This document shows, one piece after another, positions 22,368 through 32,640 of a stretch of DNA of 64,000 bases. Every line of letters begins with the position of its first letter. Within the stretch, counting starts at the first letter, position 1. The notes under the pieces are model-generated. The model was not told the origin of the DNA and did no database searches. It saw only the letters and a list, made by a program, of their open reading frames with translations. Made by a program: the position numbers and the translations under genes. This stretch comes from Gentiana macrophylla (Eukaryota > Streptophyta > Magnoliopsida > Gentianales > Gentianaceae): NCBI GenBank assembly GCA_026214975.1, contig CM047808.1:66490583-66554582 (forward strand), written 5' to 3'.

Positions 22368-23280
22368 TTATGCTACTGAAATCCTATACAAAGCGCCAAT
22401 AAATCCTTGCCAATCCATGGAAAATACGAACTTCCGCAACCGTTTTTGCTCGGGCCATTCTTGGACAACCTTGATTTTCTCTTGATCAACTTCAACGCCC
22501 TGTGCATTCACAACAAAACCAAGAAACACGACTTTATCCATGCACAAAGTAAAATTTTTAAGGTTAGCAAACAATCTAGCATCACAAAGTGTTTCCAATA
22601 TAGCCCAGAAGTGACTCACATGTTCTTCTAAGTTATGGCAATAAATCAAGATGTCATCAAAATAAACCACCACAAACATACCAATAAAGTCTCTAAGTAC
22701 TTCATTCAATAAACGCCTAAATGTGCTAGGGGCATTAGTCAATCCAAAAGGCATTACAAGCCATTCATGTAACCAAAATTTAGTTTTAAATACAATTTTG
22801 CACTCATCACCCTTGCGTATTCGCACTTGATGATAGCCACTTTTTAGATCAATTTTACAAATAATTGAGCACCACACAATTCATCAAGCATATCATCTAA
22901 ACGAGGAATAGGATGACGATAACTTATAGTAATTTGGTTTATTGCCGGACAATCCATTCACATTCTCCAACCACCATCTTTCTTGGGCACCACAATCAGC
23001 GGTACGACAAATGCACTCATAGATTCTTGTATCTTAACCTTTTCCAACAGCTCCATCACTTTCCGTTGAATCTCTTTAGTCTCCTCTGGATTTTCACGAT
23101 AGGCTAGTCGGTTGGGTAATGTAGATCCCGGAATGAAGTTAATTTGGTGCTCCATGTCTTGCAATGGTGGTAATCCACTAGGTTACTCCTCGGGAAAGAG
23201 ATCAGCAAAATCCTTCAATAGAGACACCACAACACTAGGAAGAGAATATGTTATGTCATAAATGAGCATAAGCCATGGGG
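22368..23280 (-). pseudogene. Gypsy H reverse transcriptase
   Basis: This enzyme copies element RNA into DNA in the particle. The reverse strand shows, from 23280 down: LPSVVVSLLKDFADLFPEE, MEHQINFIPGSTLPNRLAYR, FVVPLIVVPKKDGGWRM, then (after a stop) [24 protein letters not shown], and the catalytic [10 protein letters not shown] with YFDD at 22653-22664, followed by [18 protein letters not shown]. This is the usual gypsy/chromovirus order. It is broken by a TAA after FPEE, a frame break around 22958-22877 and one near 22368. The open segment 22877-22368 keeps all visible active-site residues. Protease and gag, expected at 23300-24500, are not recognisable. Confidence 0.92.
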
Positions 23281-23308
23281 ATGGGTGAGAGGGGTAGGGG
23301 GTTCGGCC

Positions 23309-24339
23309 TCTCTATAAATAAAGAGGAGGGGGATGTGCCATCTTCAATAGCACGAATGACCTCACTAGCCTTAGTGTAGAAGGATCCTAACACTCGCTCT
23401 CCTTTTTATTCACCAATTTTTTTCTCCCTCTGTACTAATGGCGCCCTCCCTCACTTTTAACTTTTCGACTTTATGTTTCCCCTCATATGGTACTAAAGCT
23501 CCCTCTTTCACTTTTCATTTTAAAATTTTTTTCCCTCCTAATGAGTGATGGGTAGGGTATAATGAGGTGGCAGTTAGGGGAAGGTGGGTAGGGTGGGTTG
23601 AGGGGTAAGGTAGGGTAAGGTAGGGTAAGGGTGGGTGATAGTGGAGTAGAGTAGGTAATGGGTAAGGTAGGAAAGACGTCGAGGGTAAGATATGGTAATA
23701 TAGGGTAGGGTAGGATATGCTGGTGGGTAGGGTATTGTAGAGTTGGGTATGGCAGGGTGGGAAAAGATGTAGGGTGCAACGGGTATGGCGTAGGGCTACC
23801 CCACACCTTCTCCTATATCCTACCTTATGAACCACATCGTACTATACTCCAATCAACCTTAATTTACTACACTGCTCTACTCACACTCAATGTGTCATCT
23901 TTTATATAATTTGTTTCATTCCAATCTTGCATATTCCAAACACATAAATAGAATTAATTTATTCTATTACAATCCATTTCGTTCCTATTATTTTATTCAA
24001 TTCAATTCCATTCCTGCGTAACAAACATGTCAATAAAATATTCTTTTTATCCTTCAAAAAAATTCTTCTTTTAAAATATACATTCTCTCGTGTAATACTA
24101 AAACCATAAATATAGCCACAATTACTGGCATCAGTATAACTTTTAGACATGTTGTGTTGTCTATTTTTGACTCTACCTGACGCCGGAAATGAATACTAAT
24201 CTTAAATAAAACAATTTTAATAGCTAGCATTACAATAAGTTTGAAAGATCTCGGTTTTGTAGTACATATTATGCATATTAATTGAATGTAATCATATTGT
24301 CATACGTCCCCGTGCAATGCACTGGTTATTGACTAGTAA
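23309..24339 (+). mobile_element. Candidate non-autonomous Helitron
   Basis: The right end has a short GC-rich palindrome CCGTGCAATGCACTGG (about 24310-24325) about 10 bp before CTAG|T, the classic Helitron 3' terminus. A matching left end could be TCTCTATAAATAAAGAGGAG at 23309. The base before it is C rather than the expected A, so the left end is less certain. There is no Rep/helicase ORF. It lies where the gag/protease of gypsy H should be. It contains the GGGTA-rich tract and AT-rich sequence with no gene; the 63- and 106-residue frames here are accidental. Confidence 0.42.
23535..23795. repeat. GGGTA/GGTAAGGTA low-complexity tract
   Basis: Irregular repeats of GGGTA, GGGTAAGGTA and GGTGGGT extend for about 260 bp on the plus strand, with G strictly on this strand. 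It is a degenerate minisatellite with many GGG runs able to form G-quadruplexes. The unit is not the plant telomere repeat TTTAGGG. Long Pro/Tyr/Leu-rich frames on the opposite strand are translations of this repeat. Confidence 0.85.
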
Positions 24340-24538
24340 GAAAATAAAAGGGTTGTTTTTTTTTCTATATATGATGCTGACTACGCAATAACAAGGAAGA
24401 AGGATGTGGATTTTTTTTATTATGTTGTACGAAGGAGAAGGAACAACAAAGGTAGAATATTTTTTTTAATAATGCGAAGCAAATAAAATAATATAAATGG
24501 GATATTTGATACATTAGTTGTTGTTCTTTGATACAAAC
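24340..24538 (-). other. Gypsy H 5' leader remnant
   Basis: About 200 bp of AT-rich sequence between the Helitron candidate and the 5' LTR of H. The reverse strand next to the LTR reads GTTTGTATCAAAGAAC, possibly a decayed TGGTATCAGAGC primer site. No ORF. Confidence 0.4.
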
Positions 24539-25296
24539 TGATGTGATACTTTGCCCAGGAAGGTACTAAAGGATCAATGGAGAGCTATGGAAAACCTAGT
24601 CCTAGAGAATCAAATCTAGTACGTAGGCTAAGAACACACATCGCTCGCTCAAAACGGTGATTCATTTCTAATGGTGTCTCCTCTACGACGAAGAGAAAAC
24701 TCACTCACAAGTGATTTTAATAAGTCAAGTCGACTTAATATAAAATATTTGACTAAATTTCAATGATATGGTACTTAAATAATCTATGTGGAATGCCTAT
24801 ATATGGGCTACAAGGAAAAGACTCTTCAATCTCCTAAGCAATGCAGGAGAAAGAAAACTAATAAAATCCTAAGTAAAAATGAAGAAGCTAGGCGCCACTT
24901 TTGGTGGGCTTTTCTTGTGTTAGTAAGCCCACAAGACACTTATTACACATGGCTAATGCGGAATAAAATCAAAGATGTCCAAAACTCCTAGCAATGGCGC
25001 CACTTTATGTTGGGCTGGCCTACTTGACCCACGAAATAAATTAAAGACTCTAATGAAAATTAACCTAGCCCTTCTTTGTTGTCTTCAATCCCAATAGCAT
25101 AAATGGTGCATCTAATAGGTTGTTCTTCTTCCGTCTTGGGCTGCTCTTGCTCCGAATAAATATCTAAGACCAAATTGTTCAAGGTCTCACGCATTTTCTC
25201 TTTTGGAGCCTTGTCATAAACACATCTCGAATAACAAGATGATCAATCGGCTGTATTGGAGCTAAAGGCTCGGGAAGCTGACTCAGGATCGTATCA
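24539..25296 (-). repeat. Gypsy H 5' LTR, complete
   Basis: 758 bp from TGATGTGATACTTTGCCCAG to GGATCGTATCA, with TGAT...ATCA ends, followed by the CATTT duplication. It is the only full-length member of the three copies in this window (others at 1-541 and 11600-12281). Confidence 0.88.
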
Positions 25297-26622
25297 CATT
25301 TCAAGCCAGATTGTCCAGATCTGCTGAGACAAAGAAGTCAGCAGAGAAGGCCTGATAGGAAATCACTTGTTGCTGGTGTGAATCTGGCTATGAAATGGAG
25401 TCAGAAAAAGGACTATCTAAAATGAATCAGATGACACTGCTCTTATGGCACCCATGGATGATACAGAAGCTATATATAACACTGTGTCTAATAACACTCC
25501 TGCTGAAAGTGAATGTACGTCTACTGGTGGTTCCAATCCTAAAAATTCTGATATGATGAAACCTCTAGATTCCCTCCTTAATCAGCTGAGGATAATACAA
25601 TCTGGTTCTGAGATTGTAAATGCAGAAAGAGAAACACTCCAAGCAATAATTCAAACATTGTATGTTGAATTATGAATTCTGAAAGGCGAGGAAATTGATT
25701 ATGAATAGAATTAGCAGAAGCCTGTTGCACCACAGCAACAGCTGAATCTGTTGAACAATCAAGTTCCACAACTACATTCAAATCCAGGAAGCCTTTTGTA
25801 ATAGAACAAGCCTTGGATTTGACACCCAACAACCTTCTAAGGATGGATCAAGTAAGGCTGCTGAACCTATTGCCAAGATTGTTCCTGAGTTTGTAGCTGC
25901 ACAAGATCCTACACTCTAGAAGGCTGCTAAGGTAGTTAAGCCTACTGAGAATGCTTCAAAGAAGCAAAATAAAAAATCTAAAAAGACACATGTACCTAAC
26001 AACAAGGGTAAATCTAAAGGTATGTCTGTTGCACCTTCTAGACATACTGATAACAGATCTGCTGCAGGATCTGCTGAACCCCAAAAGGCTAATCCAAGAT
26101 CATCCAGGAACCATAAATATCATATGTATAATAAAGTCAAACCTAAGAATGTTAATCATTCAAGGGATACTTATCTCAGAGGGAAAGGCACATTGTTCCC
26201 TGCTGATGAAGATTGGGATATTCCTGCCCCTGCTGTTAGAAAAAAGAAACTTAATCATAATGCTAAGGCTAGATCTCAACAGTAGAATAAGCCAAGGACT
26301 AAGTAGAGACCTCAACCGAGGGTTTAGCAGTGGCCTCAGCAGAGACCACAATATAGGGCTGTTCCTAACAGACAACAACCTTATGGTTACACTGATGCAT
26401 ATTACAATAGAAATCACTTTGCATAGCATTATGTACCGAAAAGGCCAGAAACCATTTATGAATGCTACACAATCCAACACAAGATACTATAGGAATGTGG
26501 CATACATATATGAACAAAAGTGCAACACCTTTCAAAGGAGGCCATATGGAAATATGCCAAGGGTTGTGCTTACCACTGACCACCAGGGACCCAAACATGT
26601 TTGGGTACCTAAAACACACTAA
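25297..26622 (+). pseudogene. Copia G gag, second part
   Basis: Resumes the interrupted zinc knuckle (HFKPDCPDLL), then a basic stretch (SQQRRPDRKSLVAG), an acidic/Ser-rich linker (25445-25675), LGFDTQQPSK, and the C-terminal spacer with YLRGKGTLFPADEDWD and GPKHVWVPKTH. It ends at TAA 26620-26622, the same place as in E, B and C. Stops (for example 25672) and frameshifts near 25800, 25916 and 26285 disable it. The spacer is the part of gag that is retained in ORF1 of A, B and C. Confidence 0.85.
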
Positions 26623-26971
26623 ATTTGTTTTTAGCGTGTCTAGTATTTTGACAGTGGATGTTCCAGACACATGACATAGAGCAAGAACTGTTTGGTGGAT
26701 TTTGTTGCAAGAATGGACTGAAAGTCAACTTTGGAAACAAAGATAAACCTGGATACACAAGTGGATGTGGCATGCTAGTGGAGAATAGTCTTACAATCAA
26801 GAATATTGCTTATGTTGAAGGGCCGGACTACAACCTGCTGAGCACCAGTATGTTTTGTGACATGAGTTACAGAGTCACATTTGACATAGATCATTGCATT
26901 TTCTTCAGTGAGATAGCACATAATGTAGTGCTAGAGGGAAGAAGACAACAAAATATGTACATTGTACACTA
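26623..26971 (+). pseudogene. Copia G protease
   Basis: Aspartic protease of the polyprotein. The active site YFDSGCSRHMT has its DSG at 26650-26658; the next codon is TAG instead of Gly, a disabling stop. Downstream, in a shifted frame, the family pattern continues: KVNFGNKDKPGYTSGCGML, LTIKNIAYVEGPDYNLLS, FDIDHCIFF and LEGRRQQNMYIV. Two in-frame stops precede the active site. It is the direct continuation of gag and runs into the GAG-pre-integrase segment at about 26990. Confidence 0.85.
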
Positions 26972-27712
26972 GACCATTGTTGTACTAGAGACTTGTCTGA
27001 TTGTGCATACAAAATCAGAACACAACTGGTTTTGTAATAAGAAGTTAAATCATCTAAACGTTGATGAAATTAATCTGCTGGTGATGAAGAAACTGGTGGT
27101 AGATGTGCTTGAAATCACATACAAGAAGGATGGTATATGTGATACTTTTTAACAAGGGAAGCAGACAAAAGCAAGTTTCAACACTAAGACTCAACAAGCT
27201 ACTAAAAGAGTTTTGGAGCTGATGCATATGGATCTTTTTGGACCAGTGATACCAACAAGTATATCTGGAAAGAAGTATACTCTGATAGTTGTGGATGATT
27301 ATTCAAGATACACATGGGTAATCTTTATGAGCAAGAAAAGTGAAACACTACAAAAGATGCATGATCTTTTGAAGAGGTCACAGAATGAGAAAATTGTTAT
27401 AGTAGTAAAGATCAGATCAGAAAAAGGTAATTAGTTCCTAATCAAAGTCATCAGAGAGTTTTGTGAATAGAATGGTGTGCCGGATCAAATAGCAGCCATT
27501 AGAACCCCTCAGCGGAATGGGGTTGCTAAAAGAAGAAACGGGACTTTGAAGGAAGCAGGCAGGACAATGATCAATGAAGCAAAGTTACCAAAAAGGTATT
27601 CGGCTGAAGCCATCAATACCACTTGTTATACACAGAACAAAACTTATATAAACAGAAATATTGACAAAACACCTTATGAAGTTTGGAATGGAAGAAATCC
27701 TAATATATCATA
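26972..27712 (+). pseudogene. Copia G integrase
   Basis: Inserts element DNA into the genome. It shows the pre-integrase HHCC region (LNHLNVDEINLL), then the core: ELMHMDLFGPV (first catalytic Asp), YTLIVVDDYSRYTWVIFM, a damaged RSEKGN followed by a stop where relatives have RSDHGTEF (second Asp altered), and TPQRNGVAKRRNGTLKEA. In the last, relatives have VERKNRTL, so the third catalytic Glu is Lys. It ends with TPYEVWNGRNPN. Besides stops, at least two catalytic residues are therefore lost. Confidence 0.9.
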
Positions 27713-28290
27713 AGGAGCAAAATTTGATCAAGGAATTTTAACCAAAATTTGATGAAGGAATTTTATTGGGTTACTCCTCAGTCAGCAAGGAATTTAGGGA
27801 GCTGAAAAAAAGGACACTTAAACTTGAAGAATCTATACATGTTGTGTTTGATGAACCAAAGTTCACTAGAATGCAAGATAAGGAAGTTCCAAAACCAGTT
27901 GTAAATCACGAAATCACAGACCCTGAGTATGTGAATATTCTAAAAAAGTTAAGTAATAGAAAAGTTTATGATTCTTCAAGTGAATTTGTACCTTATGTTG
28001 ACATTGCTGAAGGACATGCTGCCGATACTACTAATACAACAACTGATGCAGCTAAAGGATCTGCTGATCCCCCTACAAAACCTACAGTAGAACTTGCAGA
28101 AAATCAAGTTCCAGTAAATCAAGCACGTAATGATTTACAATGGTTGAAGGATCACCATGCTGAACAAGTAATTCGTGATGTACATCAAGGTGTCAAAACA
28201 AGAAGACAACTAGAAGCTAAGTTCACTTCTTTTCTATATGAACTGGTACCTAAAGCTATTGAAGAAGCAATGTTGATCCTGATTGGATAA
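27713..28290 (+). pseudogene. Copia G integrase-RT linker
   Basis: An open frame at 27766-28290 encodes the hydrophilic linker between integrase and RT: LLGYSSVSKEFR, RTLKLEESIHVVFDE, a Thr/Ala-rich spacer, and KAIEEAM. The last joins DPDWIIAM in the next frame after loss of one base near 28270. The segment is typical of copia Pol proteins and has no enzymatic activity of its own. A short partial duplication of the CAAAATTTGATCAAGGAATTTTA type is visible at 27718-27765. Confidence 0.8.
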
Positions 28291-29390
28291 TTGCTATGAA
28301 ATAAGAACGCAATGGTTTTGAAAGAAATCATGTATCGATACAAGTGGAAAGGCCCGATCTCAAAATATCATTGGTATAAAATGGGTTTACCAAAACAAGT
28401 TAGATGAATCTGGTACAATTGATAGAAATAAGGCCAGACAAGTTGCTAAAGTCTATTCACCATTAGAAGGAATATATTTTGATGAGGCATATGCTCAGTT
28501 GCAAGGTTGGAAGCTATTAGACGGTTTTTGGCATATGCAGCACACAAAAACATCAAAGTTTATCAGATGGATGTAAAAAGTGCATTTCTAAATGGTATTT
28601 TGGAAGAAGATATTTATGTATAGCAACATTCTAGTTTTGAAGTTAAAGATCAAGAAGATAAAGTGTACAGGCTTAACAAGGCACTTTATGAATTGAAACA
28701 AGCACCAAGACCTTGGTATGAGGCTCTATCTCAATTCTTGATGAATAATTGTTTTACTAAAGGAACCATTGATAAGACTCTTTTCTGAATAAGTGAAGGA
28801 GACAACGCTCTACTGGTATAAATATATGTGGATGACATCATATTTGGTTTTGAAAATGAAGTACTATGTGAAAATTTTGCTAATCTCAGAAAATGTAAGT
28901 TTCAAATGAGAATGATAGGTGAAATGAACTACTTTTGGGACTACAAGTCAAGCAAATGAAATATGGAATCTTCATTCATCAAACAAAGTATACAGAGGGG
29001 CTGCTGAAGAAGTTTGGTATGGAAAGTAACACCAAAATTACAACTCATATGGGTACAATCATCAGATTGGATGAAGACAAAGAGGGTAAAGATGTTGATC
29101 ATACCTTATATAGAAGAATGATAGGAAGTCTGATGTATCTTACAACCAGTAGACCAAATATATCTTTTGCAATAGGTGTCTGTGCAAGATTTCAATCAAA
29201 ACCAAAAGAAAATAACTTAGCTACTGTCAAATGGATACTCAAGTATCTAAAAGAAACTTTGGGAATAGTGATATGGTATTAAAAAGATGGAAGCTTCAAA
29301 GTTATATCCTACTCAGATTATGACAAAGTGCGATGCAATATTGATATAAAAAGCACCACATGAACATGTCAGGTGATAGGAAATAGACAT
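28291..29390 (+). pseudogene. Copia G reverse transcriptase and first half of RNase H
   Basis: RT copies element RNA. Visible pieces in changing frames: GTKWV-like start near 28375, [30 protein letters not shown] (28558-28600, catalytic Asp), LNKALYELKQAPRPWYEAL, and the active site YVDDIIFG (YVDD at 28825-28836). The open frame 28935-29282 covers the thumb/connection (IHQTKYTEGLLKKFGM; YRRMIGSLMYLTTSRPNISF; KWILKYLKETLG). RNase H begins SYSDYDKVRCNID and is cut after GNR at 29390 by element B; it resumes at 48749. Many stops and indels are present. Confidence 0.92.
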
Positions 29391-32300
29391 TGTTTGTTTT
29401 GTAAAAAGGCTAACACAAGTTTAGAAGGGGGGGGGGGGTGAATAAACTATCACCAAAAACTAGATCTTTAAATAGATTAAGTTTAGTTTAAAACTTGTGT
29501 GGAGTTAAGCTAACTGAGCTGAGTATAAATCAAACTAATTTATGCCCAAACTGAGTTAACTGGCAGTGGGTAAAATGTAGCCTTTTGATTGTTCAGTTAT
29601 CAGTTTGTAAATATGAATGCAGTGCTAACTCAGTTTCTGATGTTTGCTGAGTTTGTGTTCTTAGAGGTTTTTAGAGGAGACAGAGTTTTTAGAGGTTCCA
29701 AGTGGTGTAATCTTGTCAGTCCTCTCTTCTGCTGTGATGTTGGAGGAAATTCACTATGTTCTTGAGGTTTACAGTTACAAGACACAAAGTAAATTTAAAC
29801 ACTGATTGTCCTTGACTAATCCCTACCTACACAATCTTCGAGCCTTAGCCTTTAACAGGTGGAATTGCTATTAAGCCATGTTTGCTCCATTGGTCCTTGA
29901 AGGGTTGGATTGCCTCTTCACCAGCTCATCACAAACACAGTCTTCCTGACTGCACCTCAACTGTCCTTCACACCTTCTTGGTGTTTCACTGTGTAAACCT
30001 TTGATAAAAATCAAAGTTGAGAATTGAATCAATAACTATGATTCAACATGTGATTTGAACTTCTTCTTTTGAATATATATATTGTTGGAAATAAAATTTA
30101 TGTTTTGATGATGATTCATCACTTATTCAGTTTTTTTTTTTAGACCCCATTGATGAAGTGTAATAACTAGCTGTTATAGTGCAAAGTAAAAAGATGTCTA
30201 GAAATCAATGTATAGGATTGAATAGAGTCTAATATTTGATTAAGTTAATCAGACAAGCACTGTGAATAGTTTTAGGTTCAGAACTGAGAAATTGAGTAAA
30301 TAGCTTAAACAAACTGAGATCCTAAAATGAGTAAATGAGATCTTAAAGAGATACTGGAAAACTGACAAAAAAGCACACCAACAGAAACTGAAGAAGGAAA
30401 GTTCGCTGAGGGACACAGACTCGGTTGACTTAGCTAAAGGATAGTAGAACTGAGGGACCCAGACTCAGTTATTAAAGATTGAAAAACTGAGGGTTCAAAC
30501 TCAGTTTATGAAGACTAAGTCGAGACTATAAAGTTAGACTTCATGCAAGATTGTGATGATTTGAACTTACTTTATGGATCTTGTATAAAGACCTAAGAAA
30601 CATAAGGACAATGATATCTTAGATGATCGGTTGAAAATGGTGTACTCTGATTTAGTCAATTATAATCAAATACTAAGATTTTGAAGAAGAGTAAAAACTC
30701 AGTTAATGCTCTTAAAGATTGGAAACTGACTAAGTCATGTTTAAATCAGTTTTGAACTGAAGATAGGAAAAACTAAAGACAAATCAGACCGTTTTAAGAT
30801 AAGCAATCTTATTGGATACCCAGGAATGTCAGAAAGGACACTGACATACAAACAGAAAAGTAGGACCACTAATGGCCATAAGGATTCAAATTCAAATGAT
30901 CTAACCATTAGAAAAACCCCTATAAATAGACTGCTTCTACCACAAGAAGTAGTGCGAATTCTAAGAATTAATCTAGTCAAGAAAGTCCATACTAAAAGGA
31001 AGTAAATCAAAAGAATTACTACTAAGCACTTAATTTCAAAATCAAGAAACATCTTCAAGTGATCATAAGCATTCAAAGAAAAATCAAGATCAATAATATG
31101 AAGAAAATAGAGCTGTGCATAAGTTATATATCTTGAAGAGAAAGCTCAAATCACAAAGTGAATCATAGTTATTGATTCAAGTCTCAACTTTGATTATATC
31201 AAAGGTTTTAGACAGTGAAAGACCAAGAAGGTGTGAAGGACAGTTGAGCTGCAGTCAGGAAGATTGTGTTTGTCATGAGCTGGTGAAGAGGCAAGACAAC
31301 CCTCCAAGGACCAGTGTTTCAAGCAATTGGAGAGCAGCCATCCTACCATTCTACAAGTTATTAGATAGTGAAGCTAGGGATTAGTCAAGGACTATCAGTT
31401 TAAGACTTTTTGTAACCGAGCTACCTCAAAGAGTTCTAGTGGAATTTTCCTCCGCATCACAGAGGAAGAGAGGACTGACAGGATTACACCACCTGGAACC
31501 TCTATAATTCTTGTTTATTTACATTACGCATTTATTTACTACATTATAGTTATATTCATCTATTCCACACACTCAGCAAACACCAGAAACTAAGACAGCA
31601 TATTAACTGATAATTCATATTTTACAAAGGCTTAATTTAATCCACCGCCGATTAACTCAGCAAAGGATAAGTCCGTTTTGACTTATACTCAGCTAAGTTA
31701 GCTTAACTCCACACAATTTTAAGTTGAACTAAATTTGGTTTAAGATTCAGTTTTTGGGAGATATTTTGGTGACATGTTTATTCACCCCCCTCAAAACTTG
31801 TGTTAGCCTTTCCAAGAGACCAACATATAGTCTCCACAGTAAGCTCTGATTTCTTCAAGTGTAGATCCTGATGTTTCTTTGAGTTCTTATAAACACTTCG
31901 AAGATTTCTTGATCTGGATCTAGCAATATGGAATAAAGGAGGGGTTCTTTTCAATTCACTTTCCCCCTTACTAAAATCTTTCTTGATATGTTTCTCGTTA
32001 GAACTCCGCACCACTTCTTGATGTAGAAGTTGTCTATTTATAGGGGTTATTCCAACGTTCATCTTGTTTGAATTTGAATTCTTGCATCTGTTGGTGGTAT
32101 TTCTATTCTGTTCATTGCCAGTGTCCTGTCTGGCAATTCTTTTATCCAATTATATTGCTTGCGTACCAACGGTTAGATTCTTCTTCAGTTTTGAATGTCT
32201 TAGCTTCAAACTGAGCTTTTGGGGTGTTGTCAGTTTTTAGCTGGCGTAACTAAATGTTTCAGCTTTTAAGAGCCTTAACTGAGTTTTTAATCTTCATCAA

Positions 32301-32640
32301 AATCAACACTCTATTCTCATCTCATTTTATTTTTACTTAATCAGAGTAAACAAGAACATTTACGTTATCTAAGATATCATTGTCCTTATGTATCTTAGTC
32401 TTAATACAAGATCCATAAAGTCAGTTCAGGTCATCACAGACTTGCCTGAATTCTAATTTACAGTCTCGGCTTTAAGTCTTCGTAAACTGAGTTTGAACCC
32501 TCAGATCTTCAGTCTTCAATAACTAAGTATGTGTCCCTCAGTTCTTCAACTTCTAGATAACCCAACTGTGTATGTGTCCCTCAGCGAACTTACCTTCTTA
32601 AGTTTCTATTTTTGTACTCAGTTCCTTCATTGTCAGTTTC
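29391..32640 (-). repeat. Element B 3' LTR, split by solo LTR K and truncated
   Basis: Parts 29391-30082 and 31826-32640 together match the 5' LTR of B. A run of eleven or more G at about 29427-29438 stands where A-type LTRs have 6-7 C on the other strand. TATA box (TATTTATA on plus) at 32035-32042. The U3 start is deleted at about 32640. Confidence 0.85.
30083..31825 (+). mobile_element. Solo A-type LTR K
   Basis: 1743 bp from TGTTGGAAATAAAATTTATG to AAGAGACCAACA, flanked by TATAT (30078-30082) and TATAG (31826-31830). No primer site or polypurine tract adjoins it, and the sequence on both sides is LTR of B. It is therefore a solo LTR left by LTR-LTR recombination of a full element. TATA box at 30921-30928. 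The frames in it (for example 30741-31076) are not genes. Confidence 0.9.

Larger units (their letters stand above)
11600..25296 (-). mobile_element. Ty3/gypsy element H with A, a Helitron candidate and an LTR fragment inside
   Basis: The ends TGATGTGATAC and GATCGTATCA sit between perfect CATTT duplications (11595-11599 and 25297-25301) in the zinc-knuckle codons of G gag, so H inserted into an already formed copia element. The reverse strand carries RT, RNase H and the integrase zinc domain in gypsy order. Most of gag, protease and the integrase core are missing. Element A is inserted in the integrase segment. Without A, about 5 kb remains. The YFDD RT and NYKKG...VADALSRR-like linker fit chromoviruses (CRM/Reina/Tekay-like), but I cannot see a chromodomain because that part is deleted. 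Confidence 0.88.

Noticed and set aside
23535..23795. Interstitial telomere repeat
   Set aside because: The unit is GGGTA/GGTAAGGTA, not the plant TTTAGGG.
23483..23835. Two overlapping reverse-strand frames of over 100 codons, rich in Pro, Tyr, Leu and Thr
   Set aside because: They are translations of the GGGTA low-complexity tract, open in several frames at once.
23959..24150. Reverse frame containing YTDASNCGY, resembling a copia RNase H start
   Set aside because: The following residues do not match RNase H and it lies in the Helitron candidate; judged to be chance.
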